Source: Paramecium tetraurelia (Eukaryota; Ciliophora; Oligohymenophorea; Peniculida; Parameciidae). From it: a DNA stretch of 64,000 bases. This document shows positions 40,605 to 51,391 of this stretch, in pieces (the first letter of the stretch is position 1; each line of letters opens with the position of its first letter). The notes under the pieces were generated by a model. The model was given only the letters and a program-made list of their open reading frames with translations, had not been told where the DNA came from and ran no database searches. Location: positions 1-64,000 of the forward strand of contig NW_001799049.1 of NCBI RefSeq assembly GCF_000165425.1, read 5' to 3'. The translations under genes were made by a program, and so were the position numbers.

Positions 40605-42394
40605 TCAAAATAATTTCCATTTATTCTTCTCATAGCAAGTTCTCATCATTTGGTCATCTTTTTAAAGACACATGATTTTGTTGGAATAATATATTGGTTG
40701 TGTAAGAAAGTGTGCCTGTTGTGGAATGGGATGTTAAAGTTAATAATATAGTTTTGGCTAAAATTCTAAAGAATAATTCAATAAAATACTTATCTAATCT
40801 TAATCAAACTCTTCTTCTTCTTCAATTTGAATCATAAATCCTTAATTGACAGTCTAAAATGTTTATTTTTATAATATCTGACCACCAAATACATATATCT
40901 AATTAGAATTAAGTATTTAAATGGATGTAGATAAAATAGTATGCAGTGGATACTAAGTATGATTGGTGGTGTTTTCAACTCTCTCCCAACAATCTTATTC
41001 TATAAAATACAATTCCAACAATCCTGAACATTATTTTCTTAAGTCTTCTCCCTCTGTATTGGCAATCAACCCACCAAATTTAACAATCAATTTATTATTA
41101 TATGTACATGATGAATGCAACGTTGACAACTCTGTAAGATGACTTAAAATGATTGATTAAATTTTACTTAATTAATGTAATTTGATTAGTATTTATGTTG
41201 TACTTTTCACACTTAGCCAAACAACCTTCTTTATAATTTTAACCTCCTACGATAAATATATCTTTGTCAACTGTACATGATAACGAAAAGTTCTTTCTCA
41301 GAGTATACATTCTAGTTCTTTTGATGAAAGTCAATTATGGATGATCATATTAATAAATTGTCTTATTATCATCATCATTTAATCCATTATCATATCCTGA
41401 AAAATAATATATTTGACCATCTGAAGCTAAAATAGACCTGCTTCCTTAAGTGATAAGAAAATTGATTTCTAATTCAATTTTTGTGATTTGTGGATTTTGT
41501 TGTTTCAAATCTAAATAATATAAGAATTTGGTTCCAGGCTCGAAATAATGCAACCATGATCTATAGAATGAGTATTCTTGAGTACCTTACATTGTATTTC
41601 TCATTTCATCAAGTTTCTCAGGAGCATAACTTAAAAACTTTTAGAAATTCTTTATTGATTTTTATTTAGTTTATTGTGCCTACAGAGTCATTTGATTTAG
41701 ACTCTCTATTTATGAACTTAGCTTGTTTTTTTCATATATAACTAATTATTCTAACTCTTTCTGAATCACTCCAATAAAGTGCAAGGCGACATCATCATCT
41801 ATTCTGCCATAAAATTTCTGATTGGCTCTTTAATAAATGAGTGATTCCAATCTATTCTTCTGATATTACACTTAGTAATCCAAATCTGTACACATCACTT
41901 TCTTTTGAGTATCAATTGAATTGATATCGTTTTAAAATTGTCTAACTTAAGTCAATTAACCTTGGATTTAATCATATAAAGTATGAATACTCTATTTTAC
42001 TTTATATTCAAATTTATCCCTCAGTCCTTGAATGTATTTGTCAAACAATTTATGAATCTGTTATCTTATAGATTCTATTTCCAAAATGATTTCATCAATA
42101 TTGCTATTGACTGATGTTATTAATGCATTTGCTGCTCTATTCTCTGCTAATTCCAATTCCTCCTTCACAGTATTCAAATTCTTCTCCACCTATTATTTAC
42201 ATTCCTGTATTGTTATTGTGAACTGCTTATTCTAATAAATTTAATTCTTCTTATGTCGAGTCTCATGATTCACTTTGCAATCGTTACATAATCTTTTATA
42301 TTTAAAACAATCTGGATGTATACAACTGTCTCTTTAATATATGAATATACATGTAGGTGAAATCTTTCTAATGTAACTTGCACTTATCCTCCAT
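40605..42394 (-). CDS. B-box zinc-finger, coiled-coil, kelch-repeat protein
   Basis: A 581-aa model with introns 42332-42350 (19 nt) and 41143-41167. The N-terminus has spaced Cys/His residues (MEDKCKLHQKDF, DSCIHPDCFKYKRLCNDC, NHETRHKK), a B-box-type zinc finger. A coiled coil of about 200 residues follows (LELAENRAANALITSVNSN, IDEIILEIESIRQQIHKL). The C-half has kelch-like blades: FSGYDNG, DIFIVGGQNYKEG, LIVKFGGLIANTEG, IYVFGGQILQKQ. The layout is like TRIM proteins without a RING, a family type common in ciliates. The stop at 40605-40607 lies just upstream of the PEX6-like start. Confidence 0.8.
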
Positions 42395-42452
42395 TGATCT
42401 CAAAATCAATCAATTACAATATTAACAAAAATAATAAAATTTATAAATTCCA

Positions 42453-43291
42453 TCAATCGTTTACTAAATTTTAAGAGTTATTTTTCTGTTAGCAACAACT
42501 CTGCTATAACTTATTTTTGACTGCCAGTTATTTGATGAAAGTGCAATATCCAGGACATTCTAATTCTGATAATTTACTCCAAGTACAAAATGACAAATTG
42601 TTTTTATTATTCTTCCTTTCTTTTATTTATTCTAAATTCATGTATTTTTGTGAGTCACCACTACTATGTAATTGTTTATTATTAACTTTAGATTTACTCA
42701 TACTTGTAGAACAATTTCTAACAAAGAATATTTTCATATATTTATCCTTTGTATCTAATACTTCCTTTTTCTTTCTTGCATCTGCCGATGTTGTAAAATT
42801 GAACTAATGTGGGTACTAGTTCAATAACTCTTTCACATCCACCTCCTATATCTAATTCATTTGTCTTAATGATTCTCTTGATACTTTTTAAACATCTTCT
42901 TTTGATTATGCCAATATTTTAATTTCAATAAATTTGTTAATTTTGGATGAATTCATTAATGTTATTGGATCTTTTGGAACTTTTTTAAAGAATTCTTTAG
43001 GCTGCTTCTTCAATTTCTCCAACTTCTATAATATTCGATCATCCCACATAGTATCTGATAATTATAGTGCTTGCTGCTCACATTTCTCATTTCTTTATAA
43101 GTCCTATAAGAATTTTACTTCAGGTTTTTTTCTGTTTCTTCATATATGCTTATTGATCAATACTTTCTAGTTTCTAATGGCTTTTCATTTATTTCATCTT
43201 ATTTTTACAAGGGCTTTTGTAATCCTGAAAGAATATGTTTGAATTCTATTCTTTGTAACGGAACTGGTATTCTTTAATTCTAATAATACAT
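42453..43291 (-). CDS. unknown protein
   Basis: A 270-aa model with one 26-nt intron (43138-43163). It starts MYYQNQRIPVPLQRIEFKH. The chain is basic and helical (RILQKLEKLKKQPKEFFKKV, SLRQMNQIQEVDVKELLNQ) with a Cys-containing C-terminal part (KLSELECPGYCTF, QQSCCQQKN). No known domain, signal or membrane segment. The + strand open frames inside it are shadows. Function unknown. Confidence 0.7.
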
Positions 43292-44285
43292 TACAATAAT
43301 ATTATTATTTTATAATTACAAGCATATTCATATATTCAATTAAATTTATTTTATATAAATTACATTCTTGAAATCATTCAAAGATTATTGTGTATATCTC
43401 TTTTTAATTGTTTGTACCTTTTTACAATTAAATAATTTTATGATTTGATTTCTAAATGAAATTGACATTATAACGGTATATATTTACTGAAAAAATATCT
43501 TGTCAAAACAGTATTATTGTTCTATCTATTAGGGAAGATTTATAATTAACAAAGTTAGAAAGATTGAGAAGATGACTAAATTCTTCTTGAAAAATACATA
43601 ATAATAAATATAAATTGCAGTATCAATATTTAATTGTATGTTTGAATTATATTTACTTTTTCTCTTACAAAATATCAAACTATATTAATTATGATTATAA
43701 GTATAAATCTATGACTTATTTAGCATGATATTATTGTGTTGCATTAGTTATGAATCTAACATTGCATTTATTCCTTACAAAAATTGAAGTATACGCATAA
43801 AAAATAATCACCTATCAGAGATTCTTATGAATGACAATATATTAATCATTTTCATCTTTCGCTGTTGATATTACATATATTTGATATTATTTAAATTTCA
43901 AATATAATATCTGCATTATTAAACAGAAAAATAAAACATAAATATATCTTAATATATATATATTTATTTAATAATTAAGTAAAAATTATTCAAAAAATAA
44001 TAAATTTCAGAATAGATTAGATCTGAAGATCAATATTTAAGCAACCTATAAGCTTAGTTTTTAGAAATTTTAATTTTAGAAATGTTATTCATAGATTAAA
44101 AAGATGAACATAAAAATTAAACTGAATTATAGAATGATGTCATTCCAATAAGCTTTATGTATAATTTAAATTAGTTTTCAAAAATATTCATCACAAATAG
44201 TGTTAATATTATTTAATTTTATATGATCACATGACTTCTTTGGAAATACAATAAATTTAATTTATATACAATATTTTATTGATTA
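43292..44285. other. intergenic region, ~1 kb
   Basis: The longest non-coding stretch of the window, extremely A+T rich. It separates two divergently transcribed genes, so both promoters should lie here. I found no gene fragment, cloverleaf or repeat that can be supported. Confidence 0.5.
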
Positions 44286-45688
44286 ATGTTCAATATAGTT
44301 TTATTAGTGGTTCTAGTGTTGGTGGCTTAAGCTGATAAATTGGTATAAATCCAGGCATTATGGAGACATGGTGCAAGAACACCAATCTTTTGTAATTGGA
44401 ATTGCGAGTATTTCAGAAATCACACAATGCTTGAAGGCTATTTAACACCTACAGGAATGAGGTAACATTATGTCTTAGGACAATGGATGAGAGAGAGATA
44501 CATTGTAAAAAACAAGTTATTGAGTGATATCTTCAACGCATAAGAAATTACAATTTATGCCACAGATGTCAATCGTACAATAATGAGTGCGATGAGCAAC
44601 TTCTAAGGAATGTATTCAAATAATGGTCCCAATGTTCCCAATGTTGAAGAGTCTTTCCTTAAACCCCCTAATCCTGATGCTAAACCAGATGAAGATATTG
44701 GAAAATCAGCCCTTAAGTATAATATCTAAGTTCTTCCAATTCACATGAGAGCAGCTATGACTGATATTTAATTAAGAGCCTACGGAGCACCACAATGTGC
44801 ATAGGCTGCCAAATTTTAGATTGAGAATCAACATACACAACTTGTTAAGAATGTAAGCCAAAAGGCTCACGATACTATAATTTAATTCTGTAATGAAATG
44901 AATATAGATCCAAACAATTTTACAATCTTCAACTTATCTGAATACATGGACACATTCTATTCAAGCATCTATAATGATTATCCAATGCCTGAGAAATTAT
45001 AGAAGGAAACCTATGAAAAAGCAGATGCAGCTTATTCAATGACAATTGCTTTAAAATTATATTAGACATGGAAGTAAATAAATAGATATACTTAGATAAA
45101 TTACAACTTAATCAGCTCCATTTTTTGATCAATTATTCAATTACACAGAACAGGCCTTAAGCAAAGATGAAAATGTTAAATCATCGAAGTATGTAGTATA
45201 CTCAGCTCATGATGTCACAGTTTAATTGGTTGCCTCTGCTTTGAATATTACATCAGCTGAATGCATGGCCCAAGTGTATCTTGGTTAGGAAGTACAGAAT
45301 AAGAATTGTATCTACACATATCCAGGATTCGCTTCAAATATCATTTGGGAATTGTGGTAAGAGGAAACTACAAACGAGCCTTATTTCAAGATCCTCTACA
45401 ATGGTACAGAGATGAATTTGTGCAATAAGAATTCAACCAAGTGCATGTATAAGGAATTCAAGGAATTGATCTTGGCTCAAAAGGGAGACTTTGAAAAAGA
45501 TTGTGATATTGAAATAGAACCAATTGTATAATTTTAGCATATCCTTTTAGATTGAATATAGAGTTCCTGTTTGGATGACAACACTTACTATTATATTTAT
45601 TGTTATCATTGTTGGATTTTGTTTCTATGGCGTTTACTTGTACAAGTAAATAAGATAGGATAAAACTTTATTAAGTTAAAACCTGTGA
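44286..45688 (+). CDS. histidine acid phosphatase, membrane-anchored
   Basis: A 451-aa model with introns 45074-45095 and 45526-45550. A signal peptide (MFNIVLLVVLVLVAQAD) precedes QALWRHGARTP, the phosphohistidine motif with His28. Later YSAHDVTVQLVASAL supplies the HD proton-donor motif (near residue 301). Conserved Cys residues (for example NWNCEYF, APQCAQA) fit a secreted fold. After the last intron comes a single C-terminal membrane span (WMTTLTIIFIVIIVGFCFY) with a short basic tail. This is the type I topology of lysosomal acid phosphatase, so a lysosomal or surface phosphomonoesterase is inferred. Confidence 0.9.
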
Positions 45689-45787
45689 GATTTGAGATTT
45701 AATATATAAAATAATAAAAATGCGAAAATCCAATTTATGAAGCATTTCCATTTTCCCTCTTAAAATTAACAATATATTAAATTATTT

Positions 45788-46475
45788 ATGATAAAAACTA
45801 CGCAAACTCCACTCAATAAAGAAGAACAAAGGCGTTTAAATTAGATAGTTCAATAATTACTAGACTCTAATGACAGTGTAGAATTTAGACAGCCAGTGGA
45901 TTACAAAGCATTAAATTTACATGATTATATTACTATTGTCAAAAAGCCAATGGATCTTGGCACTGTCTAAAGAAAATTAAATAGCAACACATACAAAACA
46001 GTGGAAGAATGCTTGGATGATATTCAACTTATTTGGGATAATTGCAAATTGTATAATGGTTCATAAAGCGTAAATATTAATAAAAATAATAAAGTGGATT
46101 ACTAAGATAGCAGAAAAATTAGAGAGATTATTTAAGAAAAATGTTAGAAACTATTTACCTCTTGTGAATCTGCCATAATTTGTGCCTAAATAAAAAGATG
46201 CAGGAGCAGATGTATTCTAGGAAGAACCTTAAGATCAAGTGAGTTACAACGACAAAGTTGAGTTTTCTAATAATCTAAAGCAACTCGCTCCTGAATAAAT
46301 TGGACTTATAGTCCATATGATTTAGAATACTTCTCCAAATGCATTCGTTGAGATAGAAGGAGAGAAATATTAAATCATAGTCGACTACATTGAATACGAA
46401 GCATTTCTTAAATGTTAAAAGTAAATACAAACCTGGATTGCCGGAGACACAATCAATAAGAAAGTGAAAATTTGA
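45788..46475 (+). CDS. bromodomain plus ET-domain protein (BET-like)
   Basis: A 220-aa model with one 25-nt intron (46070-46094). Residues about 12-115 are a bromodomain: FRQPVDYKALNLHDYITIVK, KPMDLGTVQRKLN, IWDNCKLYNG with the acetyl-lysine-binding Asn. Residues about 155-215 resemble the NET/ET domain: FSNNLKQLAPEQIGLIVHMI, then VEIEGEKYQIIVDYIEYEAF. One bromodomain plus ET is the short BET form seen in protists. It should read acetylated histones in chromatin. No nuclear signal stands out. The C-terminal end is KKVKI. Confidence 0.85.
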
Positions 46476-46660
46476 CACATCTATAATTAAATATTTAGAA
46501 TTAAAATACATTAAAATATAGAATATCATTTCCAAATTATTAGGTTTCATCTCATACCTACGGAATAAATGTGAATAAAACACCTGATGAAAGAACCCAC
46601 TGAGAACAAAAGAAAGGCTAGGTTATATAAAATCAACGACAATTCAATTTCCAGGAACCT
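46476..46660. other. spacer with short coding-like fragment
   Basis: Downstream of the BET-like stop, one 34-codon + frame (MKEPTENKRKARLYKINDN, from about 46590) looks coding-like but stands alone. Possibly a relic. Otherwise A+T-rich spacer. Confidence 0.3.
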
Positions 46661-46689
46661 TATATTTCTCATATTGTACAAATGAATTA

Positions 46690-47310
46690 TCATGTATATT
46701 TAATTTAGATATTTTTTCATTACCAAAAGACTAGCCAAAATAGCATTTGAATTGGGAATTAAAAATATGTAATTTTTATTTTCTTATTCAATTCTATTAC
46801 CCATTTGCTATAATTATCTTCAATACTTTCTTTCCTAATTTACTTTAAATCTCCTAATTATTCAGATAAAATATTCAATTTATTTCTTTAACAATTCTTA
46901 TCGTGTTATAATTCTTCAATCATTAAGCCATCTTCAAATTATTAAATCAAATAATTACATTTAAATCATATTGCACATTATTTTCATTAAGAATTGGTAT
47001 CACCCTACATTTGGTAGATCTAGTTTAATTACAAAATTAATGAATAGATTTTCACAAATTAATTTTGATCTTTCTTAAACTTTTTTATATAAATCTCTAC
47101 TTTATTTTCCAATTCATCATTTCTCATTTATACCTTAATCATCTCTTTGATTAAGCAACTCCATATAATTGCACCCCATAAATTTCAAGAAATCTCAAAT
47201 CTGTTATTAATAAAATTCTATAGCTTGCTTATTCTGTTTATAATATTCTTCCATGATCTCCAAGTGATTACATTAGTAAACAACAATGATAATCGATTAT
47301 TATAATGCAT
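46690..47310 (-). pseudogene. coiled-coil gene, frames interrupted
   Basis: Coding-like segments in order: MEEYYKQNKQAIEFYQQQ, then MGCNYMELLNQRDD or an alternative frame, then MRNDELENKVEIYIKKFKK, then EDGLMIEELQHDKNCQRNK with LNILSEQLGDLKQIRK to a TGA near 46690. Between them are TGA codons and frame changes. One 34-nt intron candidate helps but does not restore a single frame. It may be a decayed gene or one whose introns I could not place. It lies convergent with the BET-like gene and just downstream of the kinase gene. Confidence 0.4.
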
Positions 47311-47395
47311 TCTATTTTACTGAATTAGATCAATCATTTAATTATATTTAATATTAAAAATTTATACTTTTTATTTGAACAATAAGCAAAAATCA

Positions 47396-49653
47396 TCACT
47401 TTCTTAACGTAGTAGCCCTAGGGATTATCTATTTTTATAAATCCTTCTCTAACTGTTCCTTTTCTAATTATAATTTTTTTTCCTCTTCTTCCTTTTCTAA
47501 TTTCAAATTTCTTTATTCTATAAATCCCTTTATTTGTTAATTTAGAATTTCATTTCTTTATTGAATTTGATCAAGAATTTTTGTTTCTTCTTTCAGTTTG
47601 TCAATTTCTTTATTATAATTTTCCAATTTTTATTTCTCAATTGGTAATTCTCTTAGTTTAGCTTTTGTAGCAATTAATTGTTCTTTTACCGTTTTTACAT
47701 CAGCCTCTATAGTCGATAGTTATTGTAAACTTTATTAGAGTTCTTAAATTTCTAATTTTAATTATTCAAACTAGGCTTTATAGCTATTTAATCTTGCAAT
47801 ATCCTCTTTTAGTTAAGTTATATATTATTCATTTTTCAGTTTTTCAGACTTAATAGAATCTAAAAATTATAGCTTAATTCTTAAATCCAATATTTCATCT
47901 TTTTATTTTCGAACCTCCAAATCTAGGTCAGATAATTGAGTGAGTTTTTATTCTAAATCATTAATAATTTATTGTTATTTTGCTTTCTGATCTTAATAGT
48001 AATTTAATGTAATCATTTATTGTTCTAATTTGTTAATCTAAAGTTGAAAATTATCAGTTTCTCTTTTAAGTTAGCCATCATTAATAGATTTAATTTGTGT
48101 TTGTAATTCTTTTTAAGTTTCTTCTAAAATTTCTTTTTATATCAGCATTTTCTGTTTTTATTTCAAAATTTCAACTGTTTATTAAACCTATTTATACTCT
48201 AATTATTTATTCTCAAAATTCAAAGTAATTTTATTTAAGATTTCAATTTCGGCTTTAATTTTTTGAAAATTGTCATCCAAATCAGCTTCTTATTAACTTG
48301 AAATGGATTTCTCCTCAATTTCTTACATTGTTTTCTTTATTTCATTTAATTTTGATGCAATAATAGGGGGAAGGTCTTTCCTGAAAACTGCCTAATTTTA
48401 CTTTTAATTTTCTTGACTAGGATCAGAACCATTAGTTTATAAAACTTGAATAGGATTATTTTCTAATTAATTTAAAGCTTTTATTATTTACTCTTTTAAA
48501 TTACACAGTAACTTGATGGATTATTCTTTTTATTATTATTAATTATTGTTAAAACTAGGACCTTACAAAGGCATAACCAATGCATTTATTTATTATGTTA
48601 TCAATTATTATAATGATTAGTATTGGGATTAACCGTTGTTTGCATTCAATTATTATTTAACAAAATTTGTTGTTACTGGAGTTTAATTTAAAATAGCCAT
48701 CTTCATTATAAAATTTTTAGATAATTTTTCTTATGCTTCCCTAGCAGTAATTCTTTAATTTGGATCTGGGTGAAGCATTCTTTTAATTGTGTGCTTCCAT
48801 TCTTCAGAAATTTGCAATTCATCTATTTTAGTGTATATTTAGTTTTGATCACTAATATGTCTTTTTACTATTTCTTCTAATTCTTAGTTTGTTTTAACTA
48901 GGATTATATTAAATAATTGCCATACCATCTAAAAGTTGAGTTCCTTTAATAATTTCATAAAAAACAAAAGCCATTGCCCAAACATCAACAGCCATGGTGT
49001 AGTCCGGTTTCCCTTAAATTATTTCGGGTGCTTGAAAAAGCTTTGTGCCAACAGCTAATGTCATACGATTTTAATCAACATTGAAGAACTTAATTAATCC
49101 AAAATCAATTAATTTGATCTATTGATCAACCATCATATAATTTTCTGGCTTGATGTCTCTGTGGAAGAGGTTCTATGAGTGTATAAAGACGATTGATGTT
49201 AATATCTATTTAAATTGAATTTAGTACTTATAAGCAAATTGATGACTTTTATTAAATTGTCAATTTATTTTTATTCTACTCTATATATTTATAGAGGTCA
49301 ATTTATCCTAATTCCATTACTAGAACATAAAAGTTATTCCATTGAAAAGCATCATAAATTCTTATAATATTTGAAGGAGCATAATTAGAGCTATTGGGTA
49401 ATTCATATTTATTCTAATATTCGATGATCTTTTGATAAAACCACATCACATTTTCCTTAATATACGTTGAGAATTTGATGGCAACTTCATTTTAATTTTA
49501 ACCTTAATTAAATGACTTGGCTCTATAAACAGCACCTTCTTATCCCATTCCTAAGAGTTCTAAAATTTTAAACTATTTAATAGGTTGGTTGGGTGAAGAC
49601 ACATCGATTATGGTGCCTTCTTTTAATTATGGATACTAATTCTATTAAATCAT
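47396..49653 (-). CDS. protein kinase with long coiled-coil tail
   Basis: A 735-aa model with introns 49206-49227 (after SSICLQ) and 48898-48925. Kinase: GMGQEGAVY loop, VAIK lysine, [32 protein letters not shown]; all catalytic residues are present. The C-lobe ends at about residue 300. A Gln-rich linker and then about 380 residues of coiled coil follow (IEILNKITLNFENKQLEYKQ, LDLEVRKQKDEILDLRIK). Same family and same first-intron position as the other kinases of the window. The coil suggests oligomerisation or attachment to a cytoskeletal structure. Confidence 0.9.
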
Positions 49654-49740
49654 TTGTTTTATTTATTTGTTAAATTTTTTCTATAAAAAATATTTTATTT
49701 TCAAAAGTATTTTAATGAAAAAAATAAATAATATTAAAAT

Positions 49741-50667
49741 ATGAAGTATTTAATCGGCTCCATTTTGATTTCCTTACTATTGTTTGCTAATAATTTTAAT
49801 AACAATTAGTTTTAATCTTCTGATTTCTAGAATTGGCAAAAACAATATGGATATTATAATACAGAATTCGAGAGATAATATAGAGAAATGATATACAATC
49901 AAAATAAAAAGCTTATATAAGAACACAATAGCAAATAGAACATTACATACAGAATGTAGGAGAACTAATTTATGACTTTAACTCATGAAGAATTTGTAGG
50001 AATCTATCTGTAAGAAACAGAGGTGTCTATACCAGAAATAACAATTCTTAATTAAGATTTTTATCAACCATTGTAAGCAGTTGACTGGAGAAATTACACA
50101 ACGATTTATAATCAAGGTTCTTGTGCTGCAGGATGGGCATTTTCAGTGGGTAGTTCTATTGAAGCCTGGTTTTATATTAGAGGTGGCGGATAGAATATTT
50201 CTGTATCAGTTTAGCAACTAATCGACTGTGAGAAAAATTCATCAGGATGTAGTGGAGGCATTAACACATAGGCTATGTTATATGCTTTATAAGATGGACT
50301 ATACAATTCTCAAAATTATCCTTATGTTGGCACTCAATTAGCTTGCAAAGCAACTAAGAGTGGTACATATTTTATAAATAATTACACATTTGTGGGAGGC
50401 TCTACATAATCATTGCAAAGTTCCTTATAAAATTATCCAGCATCTGTTGGTTTGGATGCAACATATTGGTAATTTTATAGTTCTGGATTATTTTCAAATT
50501 GCTCTGAAAATGTCGTTAATCACTATGCCCTTGCAATAGGTTTTGATTCAAATAACAATTGGGTTGTTTAAAATTCATTCGGATCAGCTTGGGGTGAGAA
50601 TGGAATTATCAAACTACCACCTAATAATACATGTGGAATATTAAATCAAGCCTATCAAATATATTGA
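49741..50667 (+). CDS. papain-like (cathepsin L type) protein lacking the catalytic Cys
   Basis: A 308-aa intron-free protein with a signal peptide (MKYLIGSILISLLLFAN), an I29-like propeptide (NWQKQYGYYNTEFERQY, MTLTHEEFVGIY) and a C1A domain. The oxyanion Gln is in NQGSC and the active-site helix reads GSCAAGWAFS: residue 131, where the nucleophile Cys should precede WAFS, is Gly (codon GGA at 50131). His261 (NHYALAIGFD) and Asn278 (VQNSFGSAWG) are kept, as are the structural Cys. It is therefore a probable pseudo-protease, full length with an intact frame. It could act as an inhibitor, binding protein or inactive structural relative. Confidence 0.85.
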
Positions 50668-51391
50668 AAATATTCATCAAAACAAATAAGCCATTATTTT
50701 TAAATATTTATAGATTTGAGCAATACTCCATAAATTTTTATTTAACTTATTATTAAATTTAGATTTATTCTTCCCCTTGGTCATTATTGTTTAAATATCT
50801 GTAAATCTAATATAGATTTATCAAGAAATTATTTTTTAGAAAGTATTCTCTACAAAAAATTAGGATATACGTGATTAAAGGAAAGGTTCGAGTCCCCAAA
50901 TTCCCTGATTTTTATTTTGGATATTTTTGCCACATTGCAGAAATATCCATTATGACATTTAAAGCCCATTTTTACACATCAAATTTGAAGCAATGGAAAT
51001 GAAATGATAATTGGTCATTATAATGCTTATCTAAATGTATTAGTAGTATGGAGATCATAATTGTGGTTATATAATGCTCATATTTGTTTAAAATAATAAA
51101 AGATTCTGGAGTATGGATTTTCTTAAGAATTCTCTTTTGGTTTGTATTCCTCCTGAAGTATCAAAAACTATGCATACGATTACTTGAAAATTTAACGAAG
51201 TTGATATTAAAAATGGGAAACTCAGGGAGGGAAACAACAATAGGGGAGATACTTTAGTAAATTGGGTTGTGGTTGATTAGTGCAGTAGGATTTGAGAATA
51301 AGGGGATATGTAATAGGATAATGGATTTTAGGAAAATATTTTGAAAGGAGGAAATAATATTAGGATTATTGGGACTAATTAAATATATAAT
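50668..51391. other. intergenic region with short coding-like frames
   Basis: Two short + frames look coding-like: 51022-51187 (with WSMDFLKNSLLVCIPPE) and 51213-51338 (starting MGNSGRETTIGEIL, 41 aa, with a myristoylation-type start). A third frame overlapping the second reads KFNEVDIKNGKLREGNNN. They are not joined by plausible introns. This may be a small decayed or unresolved gene ahead of the cyclase. The rest is A+T-rich. Confidence 0.35.

Noticed and set aside
42517-43170. Two + strand open frames
   Set aside because: They lie antisense to the unknown gene at 42453-43291, whose ciliate-code frame is continuous and better in composition.
50870-50915. tRNA-like T-arm (GGTTCGAGTCC)
   Set aside because: Neither the acceptor stem, D-arm nor anticodon arm could be folded around it, and the T stem itself pairs poorly.
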